Shown here one piece after another: positions 40,223-49,938 of a stretch of DNA of 64,000 nt (positions are counted from its first letter, which is position 1; every line of letters starts with the position of its first letter). The DNA comes from a bacterium (GTDB lineage: Bacteria > Zhuqueibacterota > Zhuqueibacteria > Residuimicrobiales > Residuimicrobiaceae). Both the position numbers and the translations under genes were made by a program. The stretch is taken from the NCBI GenBank assembly GCA_029565685.1, contig JAKQNR010000022.1, positions 434,001-498,000 on the forward strand, written 5' to 3'. The notes under the pieces were generated by a model. That model did not search any database, was not told the DNA's origin, and saw only the letters and a program-made list of their open reading frames with translations.

Positions 40223-41242
40223 ATGCCAAACAACATACCTATCACGGTCCTGGGAGCAGGCAGCTGGGGCATGACCCTCGCCAACCATTGCCAGCATCTT
40301 GGCCATCGGGTCACCCTGTGGGAATTTGATCCCCAGGCCGCGGAACAACTGGCTGCAGAGCGGCGCCGCCAAAATCTGCTCCCTCATCTGATTTTGCACG
40401 ACCGCATCGTTATTACCAGCGACTTGGAACAATCATTGGCAAAGGCTCAAATCGTTCTCCTGGTCACGCCGTCCCATGTCACCCGATCTGTGCTGAGAGC
40501 CGCTGCACGCTGTCGTTTCACTGAAACGCCCGTCTGGGTGAGTTGCACCAAGGGATTGGAGCAGGAAACGTTGATGCGGATATCAGAGATCTATCAACAG
40601 GAGTTCTCGGCCAGGGATTTGAATTTTTTTGCCGTGTTGTCCGGCCCCAGTCATGCGGAAGAGGTCAGCCGAGGGATCCCCACGGCGGTGGTGATCGCTT
40701 CGCCGTTGGATACTCGCGCCGCATGGCTGCAAAAGGCCTTGTCCTGCGACTATTTGCGTTGCTACCGAAGCAACGATCTGCCCGGTGTCGAACTGGGAGG
40801 TTCATTGAAAAATGTTATCGCCATTGCAGCGGGAATCTGCGACGGCGCCGGCTTTGGCGACAACACCAAGGCCGCGTTGCAACCCCGCGGCCTGGCGGAA
40901 ATCACCCGTTTGGGCGGCAAATTAGGCGCTGATCCGCTGACCTTCGCCGGCCTTTCAGGTATGGGAGATTTGATCGTAACCTGCATGAGCCGGCATAGCC
41001 GGAACCGGTACGTGGGGGAACAGATCGGCAAAGGCAAAAAGCTTGACCAGATTCTTGGCCAAATGAGCATGGTGGCAGAGGGTGTGCGCACCTGCCTATC
41101 GGCCGTCGCCCTCGCGGAAAAGCAGAATGTCGAAATGCCGATCTGCCGTGAAGTGTACGAGGTGTTGTACTGCGATAAGGATCCCAAATCCGCCCTGGCT
41201 TCGCTCATGCTGCGGGAATATAAATCCGAACTCTGGTCATGA
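40223..41242 (+). CDS. gpsA: Glycerol-3-phosphate dehydrogenase [NAD(P)+]
   Basis: A 339-residue enzyme making sn-glycerol-3-phosphate from dihydroxyacetone phosphate for phospholipid synthesis. The Rossmann motif is VLGAGSWGMTLA. VSCTKGLEQETLMRISE, SGPSHAEEVSRGIPTAVV and the catalytic lysine in GGSLKNVIAIAAG are as expected, and GLSGMGDLIVTC ends the substrate domain. It follows purM by 33 bp. Confidence 0.96.
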   Translation: MPNNIPITVLGAGSWGMTLANHCQHLGHRVTLWEFDPQAAEQLAAERRRQNLLPHLILHDRIVITSDLEQSLAKAQIVLLVTPSHVTRSVLRAAARCRFTETPVWVSCTKGLEQETLMRISEIYQQEFSARDLNFFAVLSGPSHAEEVSRGIPTAVVIASPLDTRAAWLQKALSCDYLRCYRSNDLPGVELGGSLKNVIAIAAGICDGAGFGDNTKAALQPRGLAEITRLGGKLGADPLTFAGLSGMGDLIVTCMSRHSRNRYVGEQIGKGKKLDQILGQMSMVAEGVRTCLSAVALAEKQNVEMPICREVYEVLYCDKDPKSALASLMLREYKSELWS

Positions 41243-41338
41243 TTCGCCGCAGAGAACCAGAGGTTCAACGCAGGATGAAGGAATGCCTTTACAGGCACCG
41301 AGTGAATATCCTTTCACGCATTCGAAAGGAGGCTTTCC

Positions 41339-42175
41339 GTGTTTAAAAACATCATGATCGCCGTTGACGGATCTGCATACTCCGAATCCGTGATCAGCCA
41401 CGCTGCGGTGCTGGCCAAGCTGTACCATAGCCGCATCTTTGTGTTTACCGTAGTCGATGTGCGAATTTTTGAATGGGCCTCTGCGGTCGGCGCTGATGGA
41501 TTCGTAACCATTGTGCCCTCAGGCACTTTTCAGGAGGAATCGATCAAGCTGTTGGAGGAAAAGGCGGAAAAAATCCTGCAGAAATGCAGCCAATTGCTGG
41601 AAACAGAGCAGGTACCCTTCAAATTGGACAAAGCCGTAGGATCTCCGGCCGAGCTGATATTGGCCAAATCGCAAATCGCAGATCTGGTCATCATGGGCAA
41701 ACGAGGTGAATTCGAGCGTTGGGATAATCACGATCTTGGCGTGACCGTTCAATCCGTGTGCCGGAATATCGTCAAACCGCTTATGGTCGTTAAAAAAGAG
41801 CCCCGGTCCATCCAGCGAATCCTGTTGGGGTACGACGGCAGCGAACACGCCAACCGTGCGCTGCAGCATGCCGCGCATTTAGCTGATAGATGCCAAGCCG
41901 CGCTTACCGTGGTCTGTGTCAGCGATGACCGGGAGGCCGGAACGCAATATGGTGAGGAGGCCAGAGAGTATCTGGAATCTTACGGCGGGCAAGTGCACAC
42001 CGAAGTGATCGCCGGAGAGCCTTCCAAACAACTGGTTGCTTATGCACAATCGCAGAACTTCGATCTGATCGTCATCGGGGCGTTCGGCCGTTCTCGCATT
42101 CGCCAGGCCATATTGGGCAGCACCACAGAACATATTTTACGTTTTTCCACTTGTCCGGTCTTGTTAGTGAAATAA
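41339..42175 (+). CDS. Tandem universal stress protein
   Basis: A 278-residue protein with two UspA domains. The first begins [15 protein letters not shown]; its C-terminal part lacks the full ATP-loop. The second begins [18 protein letters not shown] and carries the GxxGx9GST nucleotide loop in [16 protein letters not shown]. The first copy may thus be structural and the second ATP-binding. These proteins help survive stress and energy limitation. GTG start behind a consensus AAAGGAGG site. asnS follows 17 bp later. Confidence 0.92.
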   Translation: MFKNIMIAVDGSAYSESVISHAAVLAKLYHSRIFVFTVVDVRIFEWASAVGADGFVTIVPSGTFQEESIKLLEEKAEKILQKCSQLLETEQVPFKLDKAVGSPAELILAKSQIADLVIMGKRGEFERWDNHDLGVTVQSVCRNIVKPLMVVKKEPRSIQRILLGYDGSEHANRALQHAAHLADRCQAALTVVCVSDDREAGTQYGEEAREYLESYGGQVHTEVIAGEPSKQLVAYAQSQNFDLIVIGAFGRSRIRQAILGSTTEHILRFSTCPVLLVK

Positions 42176-42192
42176 AAGGGAAAGGAAGCAGG

Positions 42193-43488
42193 ATGGCGCC
42201 AAAGAGCTATATCGCACAGGTTGGCCGTTTTCTCGGTCAGGAGGTTACCCTGGAGGGGTGGGTTTACAATCACACCCATAAAGGAAAACTGCATTTTGTC
42301 ATGCTGCGTGATGGAACCGGCATCATACAAGCAGTGATTTTTCGGGACACAGTAGGAGAGGCGGCCTTTGAGAAGAGCCTGCAGCTTACGCTGGAAAGCT
42401 CGGTGCGGATCAGCGGTATAGTGACTGAAGACAAACGCGCCAAAGGTGGATTTGAACTGCAAGCCCAAGCGATCGAGATCTTGCAGATCGCGCCAGAGTA
42501 CCCCATTTCACCCAAAGAGCACGGAATCGATTTTTTAATGGAGAACCGCCACCTGTGGCTGCGCTCGTCGCTGCAGCATGCGATCATGAAAGTTAGGCAT
42601 GAAATCATCAAGGCCTGTCGCGATTATTTCGATCAATTGGATTTCACTTTGATCGACGCCCCCATTTTCACGCCCGCTGCCTGCGAGGGCACCACCACAT
42701 TGTTCGAGACCGATTATTTTGACTCTAAAGCGTATCTCACGCAAAGCGGACAGCTCTATATGGAAGCAGCTGCCATGGCGTTCGGCAAAGTGTACTGTTT
42801 TGGTCCCACCTTTCGAGCGGAAAAATCCAAAACCCGTCGTCATTTGACAGAATTCTGGATGATCGAGCCTGAGATGGCCTTTTGTGATCTGCAGCAGGAT
42901 ATGGCGGTGGCGGAAGGGCTGATTATGAAAATACTTGAACGTGTGCTGGAAAACCGCCGGGAAGAGCTGAAAAAACTCGAGCGCGACCTTGCCCCTCTTG
43001 AGGTCATCCGGACGCCTTTTCCGCGGATGCCATATGATGAAGCGGCGGCTATTTTGAAAAAAGAAAATCCGGATTTCATTGAGGGCGATGATTTCGGCGC
43101 ACCGGATGAAACCATTTTATCGCAACAGCACTCCAGCCCGGTGATGATCAGCCATTATCCGGTGGGCGTCAAGGCGTTTTATATGAAAGCCGATCCACAG
43201 CAGCCTGACCGCGCTTTATGCGTGGACGTCTTGGCGCCGGAAGGGTATGGAGAAATCATCGGCGGCGGACAGCGCGAGGACGATCTCGAGGTCCTGTTGA
43301 ACAAGATACGGGCGCATAAACTTCCAGAAGAGGCTTTTGCCTGGTACCTGGATCTGCGTCGCTTTGGATCAGTCCCGCACGCAGGATTCGGAATGGGCAT
43401 CGAACGCACGGTGACCTGGATCTGCGGATTGAAACACATTCGTGAAACTATACCGTTTCCGCGCACCATGTCGCGCATTTATCCGTAA
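42193..43488 (+). CDS. asnS: Asparagine-tRNA ligase
   Basis: A 431-residue class IIb synthetase. The N-terminal OB domain ([24 protein letters not shown]) binds the anticodon. Motif 2 is in [25 protein letters not shown] and motif 3 in [16 protein letters not shown]. The protein follows Thermus AsnRS closely as I recall it, including [22 protein letters not shown], which separates it from AspRS. ATG 42193 is preceded by GGAAGCAGG; the frame is open from 42151, inside the stress-protein gene. Confidence 0.94.
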   Translation: MAPKSYIAQVGRFLGQEVTLEGWVYNHTHKGKLHFVMLRDGTGIIQAVIFRDTVGEAAFEKSLQLTLESSVRISGIVTEDKRAKGGFELQAQAIEILQIAPEYPISPKEHGIDFLMENRHLWLRSSLQHAIMKVRHEIIKACRDYFDQLDFTLIDAPIFTPAACEGTTTLFETDYFDSKAYLTQSGQLYMEAAAMAFGKVYCFGPTFRAEKSKTRRHLTEFWMIEPEMAFCDLQQDMAVAEGLIMKILERVLENRREELKKLERDLAPLEVIRTPFPRMPYDEAAAILKKENPDFIEGDDFGAPDETILSQQHSSPVMISHYPVGVKAFYMKADPQQPDRALCVDVLAPEGYGEIIGGGQREDDLEVLLNKIRAHKLPEEAFAWYLDLRRFGSVPHAGFGMGIERTVTWICGLKHIRETIPFPRTMSRIYP

Positions 43489-43521
43489 TCATCAAGAAGG
43501 GATGTGAAGAAAGGGTTGAAT

Positions 43522-44046
43522 ATGAATTTGGCGGACAAGATCAGAAGCGTACCCGATTTTCCTAAAAAAGGAATTGTTTTCAAAGATATCACCACGCTGT
43601 TGCAGGATGGGCCGGCGCTGCAGCACGCTATTCAGCGAATGAAGATGCTCTTTGACCATGAATCCATCGATATGGTCGTTGGCATTGAATCGCGTGGTTT
43701 TATCTTTGGCGCCATTCTGGCCCATTCCTGGGGCGTCGGTTTTGTGCCAGTGCGTAAACCGGGCAAGCTGCCGGCACAGACTTTTCAGGAGACCTATGCT
43801 CTGGAGTATGGTTCCGACCGCCTGGAGATGCACGTGGACGCGCTCAAACCCGGGCAGCGGGCGCTGATCGTCGACGATCTGCTGGCCACCGGCGGTACAG
43901 TAGCGGCAACGGAAAGGCTGATCGCTCGGGCAGGAGCGCAGGTCTGCGGCGCCTGCTTTCTCATCGAATTGGATTTTTTAAACGGACGCAACAAACTAGG
44001 CTCCTACCGCATCGAATCCCTGGTGCATGTAAGCGAAGAATCCTAG
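43522..44046 (+). CDS. apt: Adenine phosphoribosyltransferase
   Basis: A 174-residue salvage enzyme converting adenine and PRPP to AMP. IRSVPDFPKKGIVFKDITTLLQDG is the typical opening, GIESRGFIFGA and VGFVPVRKPGKLPA follow, and the PRPP-binding motif is ALIVDDLLATGGT. ATG 43522 with AAAGGG seven bases upstream is preferred to the GTG at 43504. butyrate kinase starts nine bases after its stop. Confidence 0.96.
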   Translation: MNLADKIRSVPDFPKKGIVFKDITTLLQDGPALQHAIQRMKMLFDHESIDMVVGIESRGFIFGAILAHSWGVGFVPVRKPGKLPAQTFQETYALEYGSDRLEMHVDALKPGQRALIVDDLLATGGTVAATERLIARAGAQVCGACFLIELDFLNGRNKLGSYRIESLVHVSEES

Positions 44047-44055
44047 GGGGGTCCT

Positions 44056-45126
44056 GTGTACCACATTCTCGCCATCAATCCCGGTTCCACCTCTACCAAG
44101 CTCAGCTACTTTGAAGATGAAGACGAACTGTTTGCGCAGAACCTGCATCACTCTGCCGATGAACTGGCGCCTTATGCACGAATCGTGGATCAGCTGCCGC
44201 TGCGGCTGCAAGCCATTGAAAATTTTTTAGCCATGAACCATCTCGCGCTGGAAAAGGTCGATGCTTTTGTCGGCAGAGGGGGGCTGCTAGCGCCGCTGCC
44301 TGGCGGCACTTATCTGGTCAACGATAAAATGGTCCAGGATTTATATGCCGGCGTTCAGGGGGAACATGCCTCTAACCTCGGTGGGATTATCGCTGCTGAA
44401 CTGGCCGGCCGTTGGCAAAAACCGGCTTTTATTGTGGATCCGGTGGTGGTGGACGAACTGCAGCCGGTGGCAAGGCTGTCAGGCCATCCACAACTGGCCC
44501 GAGTAAGCATTTTTCATGCGCTTAATCAAAAAATGGTCGCCCGTCTGGCCGCGATCCAGATAGGCAAAGCGTATACCGATCTCAATCTCATTGTTGTGCA
44601 CTTGGGCGGAGGCATCTCCGTGGCTGCGCATAAACTGGGCCGTGTCATCGATGTCAATAACGCACTGGACGGCGACGGACCCTTTTCTCCGGAGCGCAGC
44701 GGTTCTCTGCCGGTTGGAGCCTTGGTCAAGTTATGTTTTTCCGGAAAATATAATTACGATCAAATCAAAAAGATGATTGTCGGTCAAGGCGGCATGATCG
44801 CTTATCTCGGCAGCAACAACATGCTGGAGATCGTCCAGCGCAAGCAGGCGGGTGATGAATTGGCCGGCCTAGTGTACGAAGCTATGGCCTATCAGGTGGC
44901 CAAAGAGATCGGCGCCATGAGCGCGGTTTTATCCGGCAACGTGGATGCTGTGGTGATGACAGGGGGAATCGCCTATGATAAAGAGTTTACTGGGCTTATC
45001 GCAGAGCGTATCAGATTCATCGCTCCTGTCTATCTCATTCCTGGGGAGGAGGAGATGACTGCGTTGTGCCAAGGCGCACTTCGCGTCCTGCGCCAGGAGG
45101 AACCTGCCGCCATTTACGCCCCTTGA
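44056..45126 (+). CDS. buk: Butyrate kinase
   Basis: A 356-residue acetokinase-family enzyme that transfers phosphate between butyryl phosphate and ADP. ILAINPGSTSTKLSYFED is the phosphate-1 motif; LIVVHLGGGISVAAHKLGRVIDVNNALDGDGPFSPERSG and VMTGGIAYDKEF are typical of butyrate rather than acetate kinases. With ptb, 696 bp downstream, it would form the butyryl-CoA to butyrate route with ATP gain, or work on branched acyl groups in reverse. GTG start behind a G-rich site. A vapBC module separates it from ptb. Confidence 0.94.
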   Translation: MYHILAINPGSTSTKLSYFEDEDELFAQNLHHSADELAPYARIVDQLPLRLQAIENFLAMNHLALEKVDAFVGRGGLLAPLPGGTYLVNDKMVQDLYAGVQGEHASNLGGIIAAELAGRWQKPAFIVDPVVVDELQPVARLSGHPQLARVSIFHALNQKMVARLAAIQIGKAYTDLNLIVVHLGGGISVAAHKLGRVIDVNNALDGDGPFSPERSGSLPVGALVKLCFSGKYNYDQIKKMIVGQGGMIAYLGSNNMLEIVQRKQAGDELAGLVYEAMAYQVAKEIGAMSAVLSGNVDAVVMTGGIAYDKEFTGLIAERIRFIAPVYLIPGEEEMTALCQGALRVLRQEEPAAIYAP

Positions 45127-45168
45127 AGACCATACCTCTTTTAACCTCCAAGAAAAACAAAAAAATAG

Positions 45169-45197
45169 TTGACTTTACACATCAAAATGTGTAAATT
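45169..45197 (+). promoter_or_regulatory. vapBC promoter
   Basis: TTGACT at 45169-45174, 17-base spacer, TAAATT at 45192-45197, followed by a GGAGGG ribosome site before vapB. The spacer is almost filled by the inverted repeat described separately. Confidence 0.7.
45174..45195. promoter_or_regulatory. Palindromic operator in the vapBC promoter
   Basis: A perfect nine-base inverted repeat, TTTACACAT/ATGTGTAAA with a four-base centre CAAA, overlaps the -35 end and covers the spacer into the -10 hexamer. VapB-VapC complexes usually repress their own promoter through such sites, so this is the likely autoregulatory operator. Confidence 0.7.
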
Positions 45198-45212
45198 AAT
45201 GTTGGAGGGATT

Positions 45213-45413
45213 ATGCCTACCAACCTGGCGATTGACGATGAGCTGATTAAAACAGCTCAAAAGCTCGGCAAGCACAAGACCAAAAAAGCCGCGGTCACCG
45301 AGGCGCTGCAGGAGTACATTCAGCGTCGCAGGCAGATTGAAATCACTGCCTTGTTCCATGAAATCGATGCAGATTTAGAACCTGACCGAAAAAAGGCGCG
45401 AAATCAGAAATGA
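45213..45413 (+). CDS. vapB: VapB-type antitoxin
   Basis: A 66-residue protein whose N-terminal half (TNLAIDDELIKTAQKLGKHKTKKAAVTEALQEYI) is a ribbon-helix-helix DNA-binding unit of the VapB family; the acidic and basic tail would wrap and neutralise the toxin. It has its own promoter and palindrome, and its stop overlaps the vapC ATG (ATGA), the usual toxin-antitoxin arrangement. Confidence 0.9.
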   Translation: MPTNLAIDDELIKTAQKLGKHKTKKAAVTEALQEYIQRRRQIEITALFHEIDADLEPDRKKARNQK

Positions 45414-45817
45414 AGGTCTGTGTTGACACCAGTGTTTGGACGCTGGCTCTCAAGAAGGGGGGCAATCGTAATTCTCCTTATGTAAGGGAGTTGCACGAAC
45501 TGATTAAAGAAGTTCGCGTCCAAATGCTTGGCATCATCCGCATGGAGCTCCTTTCCACCATTCGCAACAAATCCCAGTACGAAATAGTCAAACAAACTTT
45601 GTCCGAATTTCCTGATCTGCCGTTAAAGACTGTGGATTATGAATTGGCCGCAGAACTGTTTCTGACTTGCAAAAGCCGCGGTCTGGAAGGCTCCACAGCG
45701 GATTTTTTGATCAGCGCCGCAGCTATTCGGAATAATATGCCGATTCTGACCTTGGATCCAGATTTTGCGCTTTATGCGGAGCATATTCCCATAAAACTTT
45801 TACAGCCCAGAGGGTAG
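45410..45817 (+). CDS. vapC: VapC-type PIN-domain toxin ribonuclease
   Basis: A 135-residue PIN ribonuclease. The acidic metal-binding residues are Asp6 (VDTSVW), Glu46 (RMELL), Asp98 (TADFLI) and Asp116 (TLDPDF), so the active site looks intact. VapC toxins cleave tRNA or rRNA when the antitoxin is degraded. It is followed only five bases later by ptb, so the module's promoter may also feed ptb. Confidence 0.92.
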   Translation: MKVCVDTSVWTLALKKGGNRNSPYVRELHELIKEVRVQMLGIIRMELLSTIRNKSQYEIVKQTLSEFPDLPLKTVDYELAAELFLTCKSRGLEGSTADFLISAAAIRNNMPILTLDPDFALYAEHIPIKLLQPRG

Positions 45818-45822
45818 CATTT

Positions 45823-46740
45823 TTGGACAGAGCGACCAATTTTGCAGAAATCGTAGCGCGAGTCAAGGGAAAGCCGCGAAAATCCATTGCCGTAGCCATG
45901 GCCGATGAGGATGATGTCCTGCGGGCGTTGGCTGATGCTTATAAACAGGGGATCGCGGATGCCATTCTAGTGGGCAATAAGGAAAAGATACTGGCCTGCG
46001 GCCGCGAGCATCGGATTAAGATCAGCCCATTTGATATTGTGCCTGCAGAGTCGGAGCAGCAATCTGTGGCCATTGCGATCAACCTGGTGCGTGAGCATTT
46101 AGCAGACACGCTGATGAAGGGAAGATGCAGTACAAACACACTGCTCAAGGGCGTTCTTGACAAAGAGCAGGGGCTCCGATCCGGCAAACTGTTGTCTCAT
46201 CTGGGTGTTTTTGAAGTGCCGAACTATCATAAGCTGTTGCTCATGTCTGATGCCGCTTTGAACATTGCCCCTGATTTAAACGCAAAAGTGGCTATTTTGG
46301 AAAATGCGGTTCAGGCCGCCCATTTTTTAGGCGTGCACACCCCCAAGGTCGCAGTCATCGCTGCTGTGGAAAAGGTCAATCTAGAATCCATGCCTTGCAC
46401 CATGGATGCGGCCATCATCGCTCAGATGGCTGCGCGCGGCCAGATCAAACGCTGCCTGGTCGATGGTCCCATGGCTCTGGATAATGCTGTAAGCGGCAAA
46501 TCCTGCGAGGTGAAGGGCTTAAAAAGCCCGGTGGGAGGGGATGCGGACATTCTGCTCATGCCCGACATTGAAGCGGCCAATGTATTTTACAAGACCTTGG
46601 CTTATATCTCAGGCGCCAAAGCCGCCGGGCTCATCCTTGGCGCTAAAGTTCCGGTGATTTTGACCAGTCGGGCGGACAACGAGGAGATCAAATTTTTATC
46701 CATTGCCCTTGGAGCCTTGATGAGCGTGCGCCAGAAGTGA
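45823..46740 (+). CDS. ptb: Phosphate butyryltransferase
   Basis: A 305-residue phosphotransacylase that exchanges CoA for phosphate on butyryl-CoA. The family pattern includes IAVAMADEDDVLRALADAYK, LMKGRCSTNTLLKGVLDKEQGLR and VGGDADILLMPDIEAANVFYK. It pairs with buk; together they make ATP from butyryl-CoA. The start is TTG at 45823, with GAGGG upstream, right behind vapC. Members may also accept other short or branched acyl groups. Confidence 0.93.
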   Translation: MDRATNFAEIVARVKGKPRKSIAVAMADEDDVLRALADAYKQGIADAILVGNKEKILACGREHRIKISPFDIVPAESEQQSVAIAINLVREHLADTLMKGRCSTNTLLKGVLDKEQGLRSGKLLSHLGVFEVPNYHKLLLMSDAALNIAPDLNAKVAILENAVQAAHFLGVHTPKVAVIAAVEKVNLESMPCTMDAAIIAQMAARGQIKRCLVDGPMALDNAVSGKSCEVKGLKSPVGGDADILLMPDIEAANVFYKTLAYISGAKAAGLILGAKVPVILTSRADNEEIKFLSIALGALMSVRQK

Positions 46741-46905
46741 AGCGCAGGCTTATTCGGTTCGATCGCAATCGACTCACACATACGCCGCATCTCTTGCCCC
46801 TGCACCCTGGCCGCTCAGAATAGTTGTCCTAGCTGACGAAATGATTTCTTAATGAAGTCTATCTTATTTATAATGTTTACTAGAAGTTGCCGGCATCCAT
46901 TTTTT

Positions 46906-46933
46906 TTGACTTATTTGGTAAATAATTTATTAT
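46906..46933 (+). promoter_or_regulatory. Putative promoter for the secreted-protein operon
   Basis: TTGACT at 46906-46911, 16-base spacer and TATTAT at 46928-46933, in an AT-rich 230-bp gap after ptb. It lies about 38 bases before the ATG at 46971. Confidence 0.6.
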
Positions 46934-46970
46934 TTAATAATGGAATCACAGAAAAATAGGCGGGCTTGAA

Positions 46971-49880
46971 ATGAAAAAAGGTAATAAAAGAAGACTGCTG
47001 AGTTTACGGCCAATCTTTTTTCTTTTATTTTTGACCCTCAGCGTTTTCGCGCAATCGCCGAATGATCATTGGGAGGACGGTACCCCGCTTTTCACCAAGA
47101 CCATACCCGGATCGGGCGTGTTGATCAAGGATATCATCACCCTGAATCCTCAGTATGACGTCTCGGGAGCGGATGAAACGCTCAACCACATCCTCTCTGG
47201 TCTAGAGTGGAGCTGGCCATCGTCTGTATCCGTGGTTTCGGCTGAAGACATCGACAGCCGACAGGTCGGCGATCAGGTGATGTACTTGGTCACCGACGGG
47301 TTGGGCCGGCGCGTGCTGGAGATCAATGCGCGCACCAGCAGCGAGACTTTTACCTTTCCACCCAAGCAGAGCGCTTCGGATCCCACGGACCCCAAATATC
47401 TCAACAAGCCGGTGGATGCGTTCATTTTCACTGAGAACACTCTGTTCAAAGTGGTGATCACGGACCAGGACCGGAACCGCGTGATCAAGGTCAACAAAGA
47501 GACCAGTGCCATCGAATGGCAATACGGTGATCCCAATTATCGTGAGGGCAACGGTTATAATCAGCTCAAACAGCCTGAAGACGCGGAACGGATCCCCAAC
47601 AGCAAAGAGTATATCATCGCGGACAAGGGCAACAACCGTGTTATCATTGTCGATGAGGACACCAACAATATCCTCTGGCAGCTAGGCGCCGAGGAGCTTA
47701 ATACGCCGGTGGACATTCAATATGTGGCGAGCGGAAAAATCTTGATCACCGATCGCGGCAATCATCGCGTTATCCTGGTTGACCGGGCATCGAAAAATAT
47801 TATCTGGCAATTCGGCCAGAAAGGCGTCGCCGACAGCCTGTCCGGCGGTCTTAAACTGCCTTACGACGCCGATTATCTGGCAAACGGCAATGTCATGATC
47901 GCCGATGGCGGCAACAACCGCATTATTGAAGTGAACGGCGCCGGCCAGATCGTCTGGCAGTTTCATCGTCGTCTGACGTCGCTGCGTGATGTCGATCGCC
48001 TTGAGGATGGTCGCACTCTAGTGGTTTATGACAACTATCCCTCGCGGTTGGCGTACAATGATTCTCTGATCGTTTCTGGCGTCTATGATTTCGGTGAGAA
48101 CAAAGAGTCGGTGTTTGATCAGCTGTTCTGGTCCGCCGATACTGTTGCGAACGTGACCTCTGTGCAGATGCAGTTGCGCGCCGCCAACTCCTTGGCGGAT
48201 CTTTCGGGCGCCAAATGGTTCGGTCCAGCAGGGCCGGGCACATTTTACACCCAATCCGGAATGGCGGCAAATCCGATTCATGACGGCTACCGCTTTTATC
48301 AATTCCGCGCATTGTTGCACACCAGCGATCCCCTGCAGACGCCTAGATTGACCAACGTGCAGGTCAAACATCACTACTACAACACCACTCAGCCGGGTTA
48401 CTTTTATACTCCGGTCATCGGAGCCGCTGAAGGTTCGATTCTGGCTAAATGGAAAGCGCTTTCCTTCAAAACCATACTGCCGGCCGATCCGGTCAAACGC
48501 GACCGGTTGAGCATGGAGATCCGCATTCATGATGCAAAAACCTTTGAACGGCTGGAACGGATCGAATGGAACAAAGTCACGGACGACAACCTGGTCAATC
48601 TGGAGAACATTGCCTCTTTGAACGGCGTTCAATCCATCTATCTGTTGGTCTACATGTCCACGCTGAACGCCAGCGTATCACCGATTCTGGACAGCTGGAA
48701 GGTGACCTATCAGACAGTGCCGTCCGCCAACTCCAGCATTCAGTTTACGGATGCGAAGGGCTTTCCAGCGGGCTATTACCGGGCAACGACAGTGATGCCG
48801 GCTCAAGAGGATAAGGTGGACAGCTGTTATGTTCTGCTGAAGGACGCGGATCTGGAATCCTTCCAAAAAGAATATGCAGTTAAAATCGTCGCTCAGAAGA
48901 GCCGGGACAGTCTGGAGACCAAATTGGCGCTGCAGCCGCTGGGCGGCTTTTTCAGCAAAGCCGCCATCCCCTTGCTTATCAAAGAGAGCAAGGATGTCGA
49001 AAACCAAATCTTGGAGGTTTGGGACCGCGACATTTTGCTCATCCGTTATCAGGATGGCATCAACCCAACGGATGTCAGCCAGGACTCGATTGTGGTCATT
49101 CAGAACACCGTGGGCGAATTAGTTATCGAAAACGCTGAAGGAGTGGTGCAAAAGACGACCAATTTTGGTCAGCTGCTCTATTTTCACATCAAGAACGAAA
49201 ACGACCGCAACGTCAATCCGGCGGTGCAGGAGACGATCAGCGTGACCGTGTATGACCATTCGACCGGAGACGAAGAGGTGGTCACCCTGAGCGAGCTGCA
49301 AAACGCCTCAAAGCGCTATGACACCGGAGAGTTTATCAGCGCCACGGGGTTGCTGGTGACCAAAGACAACAATGGCACTCGCCGCAACAATCGGATCGAA
49401 TCGCTGGCCGGTCATCGTATCACCGCTGAGTATACTGATAATCTGCCGCTGACCGCCTCGGTGACCATTCCGGCAGACACCAGTGGAAACGGCACTGGCG
49501 ACATCAATATCTATTTCGGCGCGCAGCCCTATATCGTCGAGGTGGCGCCCAATCCTTATTACCGCGATCGGAATTACAAATTCAGTCTGCGGGTGGCCTC
49601 CAGCACCGGTTCTTTGAACGTGCGTAAAATAGAAATCTTCAACCTAGCCGGAGAGTTGGTCCAGGAGATCCCGGGCACCTCCCTTGATTTCGACTCCGGC
49701 CTGCCGGTTCCGCAGGATACCTACGGCATCGCGGAATCCTGGTGGGATTTGAAAAACAGCAACGGTCAAATGGTCAGCAGTGGAACCTACTGGGCAAAGG
49801 TGCATGCGGATCTCAAGCCCGCCAGCGGCGGACCTGTTGAGCAGGTGGCGTTTTTCCGAAAATTCGTCATCCTACTTTAA
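46971..49880 (+). CDS. Secreted beta-propeller protein with FlgD-like C-terminal domain
   Basis: A 969-residue exported protein with a signal peptide ending near VFAQ (residue 27). Residues of about 90-350 hold repeated blades with motifs like NRVIKVNKETSAIEWQYG, HRVILVDRASKNIIWQFG and NRIIEVNGAGQIVWQFH, a PQQ/NHL-like propeller. A large beta-rich middle follows. The last 110 residues (VEVAPNPYY, VRKIEIFNLAGELVQEI, WDLKNSNGQMVSSGTYWAKV) are FlgD-Ig-like and resemble the secretion tails of proteins exported in the Bacteroidota-related superphylum. The PorV-OmpA-AMIN gene follows 58 bp later. It is probably a cell-surface or extracellular protein; ligand unknown. Confidence 0.7.
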   Translation: MKKGNKRRLLSLRPIFFLLFLTLSVFAQSPNDHWEDGTPLFTKTIPGSGVLIKDIITLNPQYDVSGADETLNHILSGLEWSWPSSVSVVSAEDIDSRQVGDQVMYLVTDGLGRRVLEINARTSSETFTFPPKQSASDPTDPKYLNKPVDAFIFTENTLFKVVITDQDRNRVIKVNKETSAIEWQYGDPNYREGNGYNQLKQPEDAERIPNSKEYIIADKGNNRVIIVDEDTNNILWQLGAEELNTPVDIQYVASGKILITDRGNHRVILVDRASKNIIWQFGQKGVADSLSGGLKLPYDADYLANGNVMIADGGNNRIIEVNGAGQIVWQFHRRLTSLRDVDRLEDGRTLVVYDNYPSRLAYNDSLIVSGVYDFGENKESVFDQLFWSADTVANVTSVQMQLRAANSLADLSGAKWFGPAGPGTFYTQSGMAANPIHDGYRFYQFRALLHTSDPLQTPRLTNVQVKHHYYNTTQPGYFYTPVIGAAEGSILAKWKALSFKTILPADPVKRDRLSMEIRIHDAKTFERLERIEWNKVTDDNLVNLENIASLNGVQSIYLLVYMSTLNASVSPILDSWKVTYQTVPSANSSIQFTDAKGFPAGYYRATTVMPAQEDKVDSCYVLLKDADLESFQKEYAVKIVAQKSRDSLETKLALQPLGGFFSKAAIPLLIKESKDVENQILEVWDRDILLIRYQDGINPTDVSQDSIVVIQNTVGELVIENAEGVVQKTTNFGQLLYFHIKNENDRNVNPAVQETISVTVYDHSTGDEEVVTLSELQNASKRYDTGEFISATGLLVTKDNNGTRRNNRIESLAGHRITAEYTDNLPLTASVTIPADTSGNGTGDINIYFGAQPYIVEVAPNPYYRDRNYKFSLRVASSTGSLNVRKIEIFNLAGELVQEIPGTSLDFDSGLPVPQDTYGIAESWWDLKNSNGQMVSSGTYWAKVHADLKPASGGPVEQVAFFRKFVILL

Positions 49881-49938
49881 ACATTACAGCCTCTTGAGCG
49901 TGGCTATGGTGAATCCGATCTTAGCGCATGGAGATAAA

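Noticed and set aside
49780..49938. N-terminal extension of the PorV-OmpA-AMIN gene
   Set aside because: It overlaps the previous gene and would bury a clear signal peptide that starts at 49939 behind a ribosome site.
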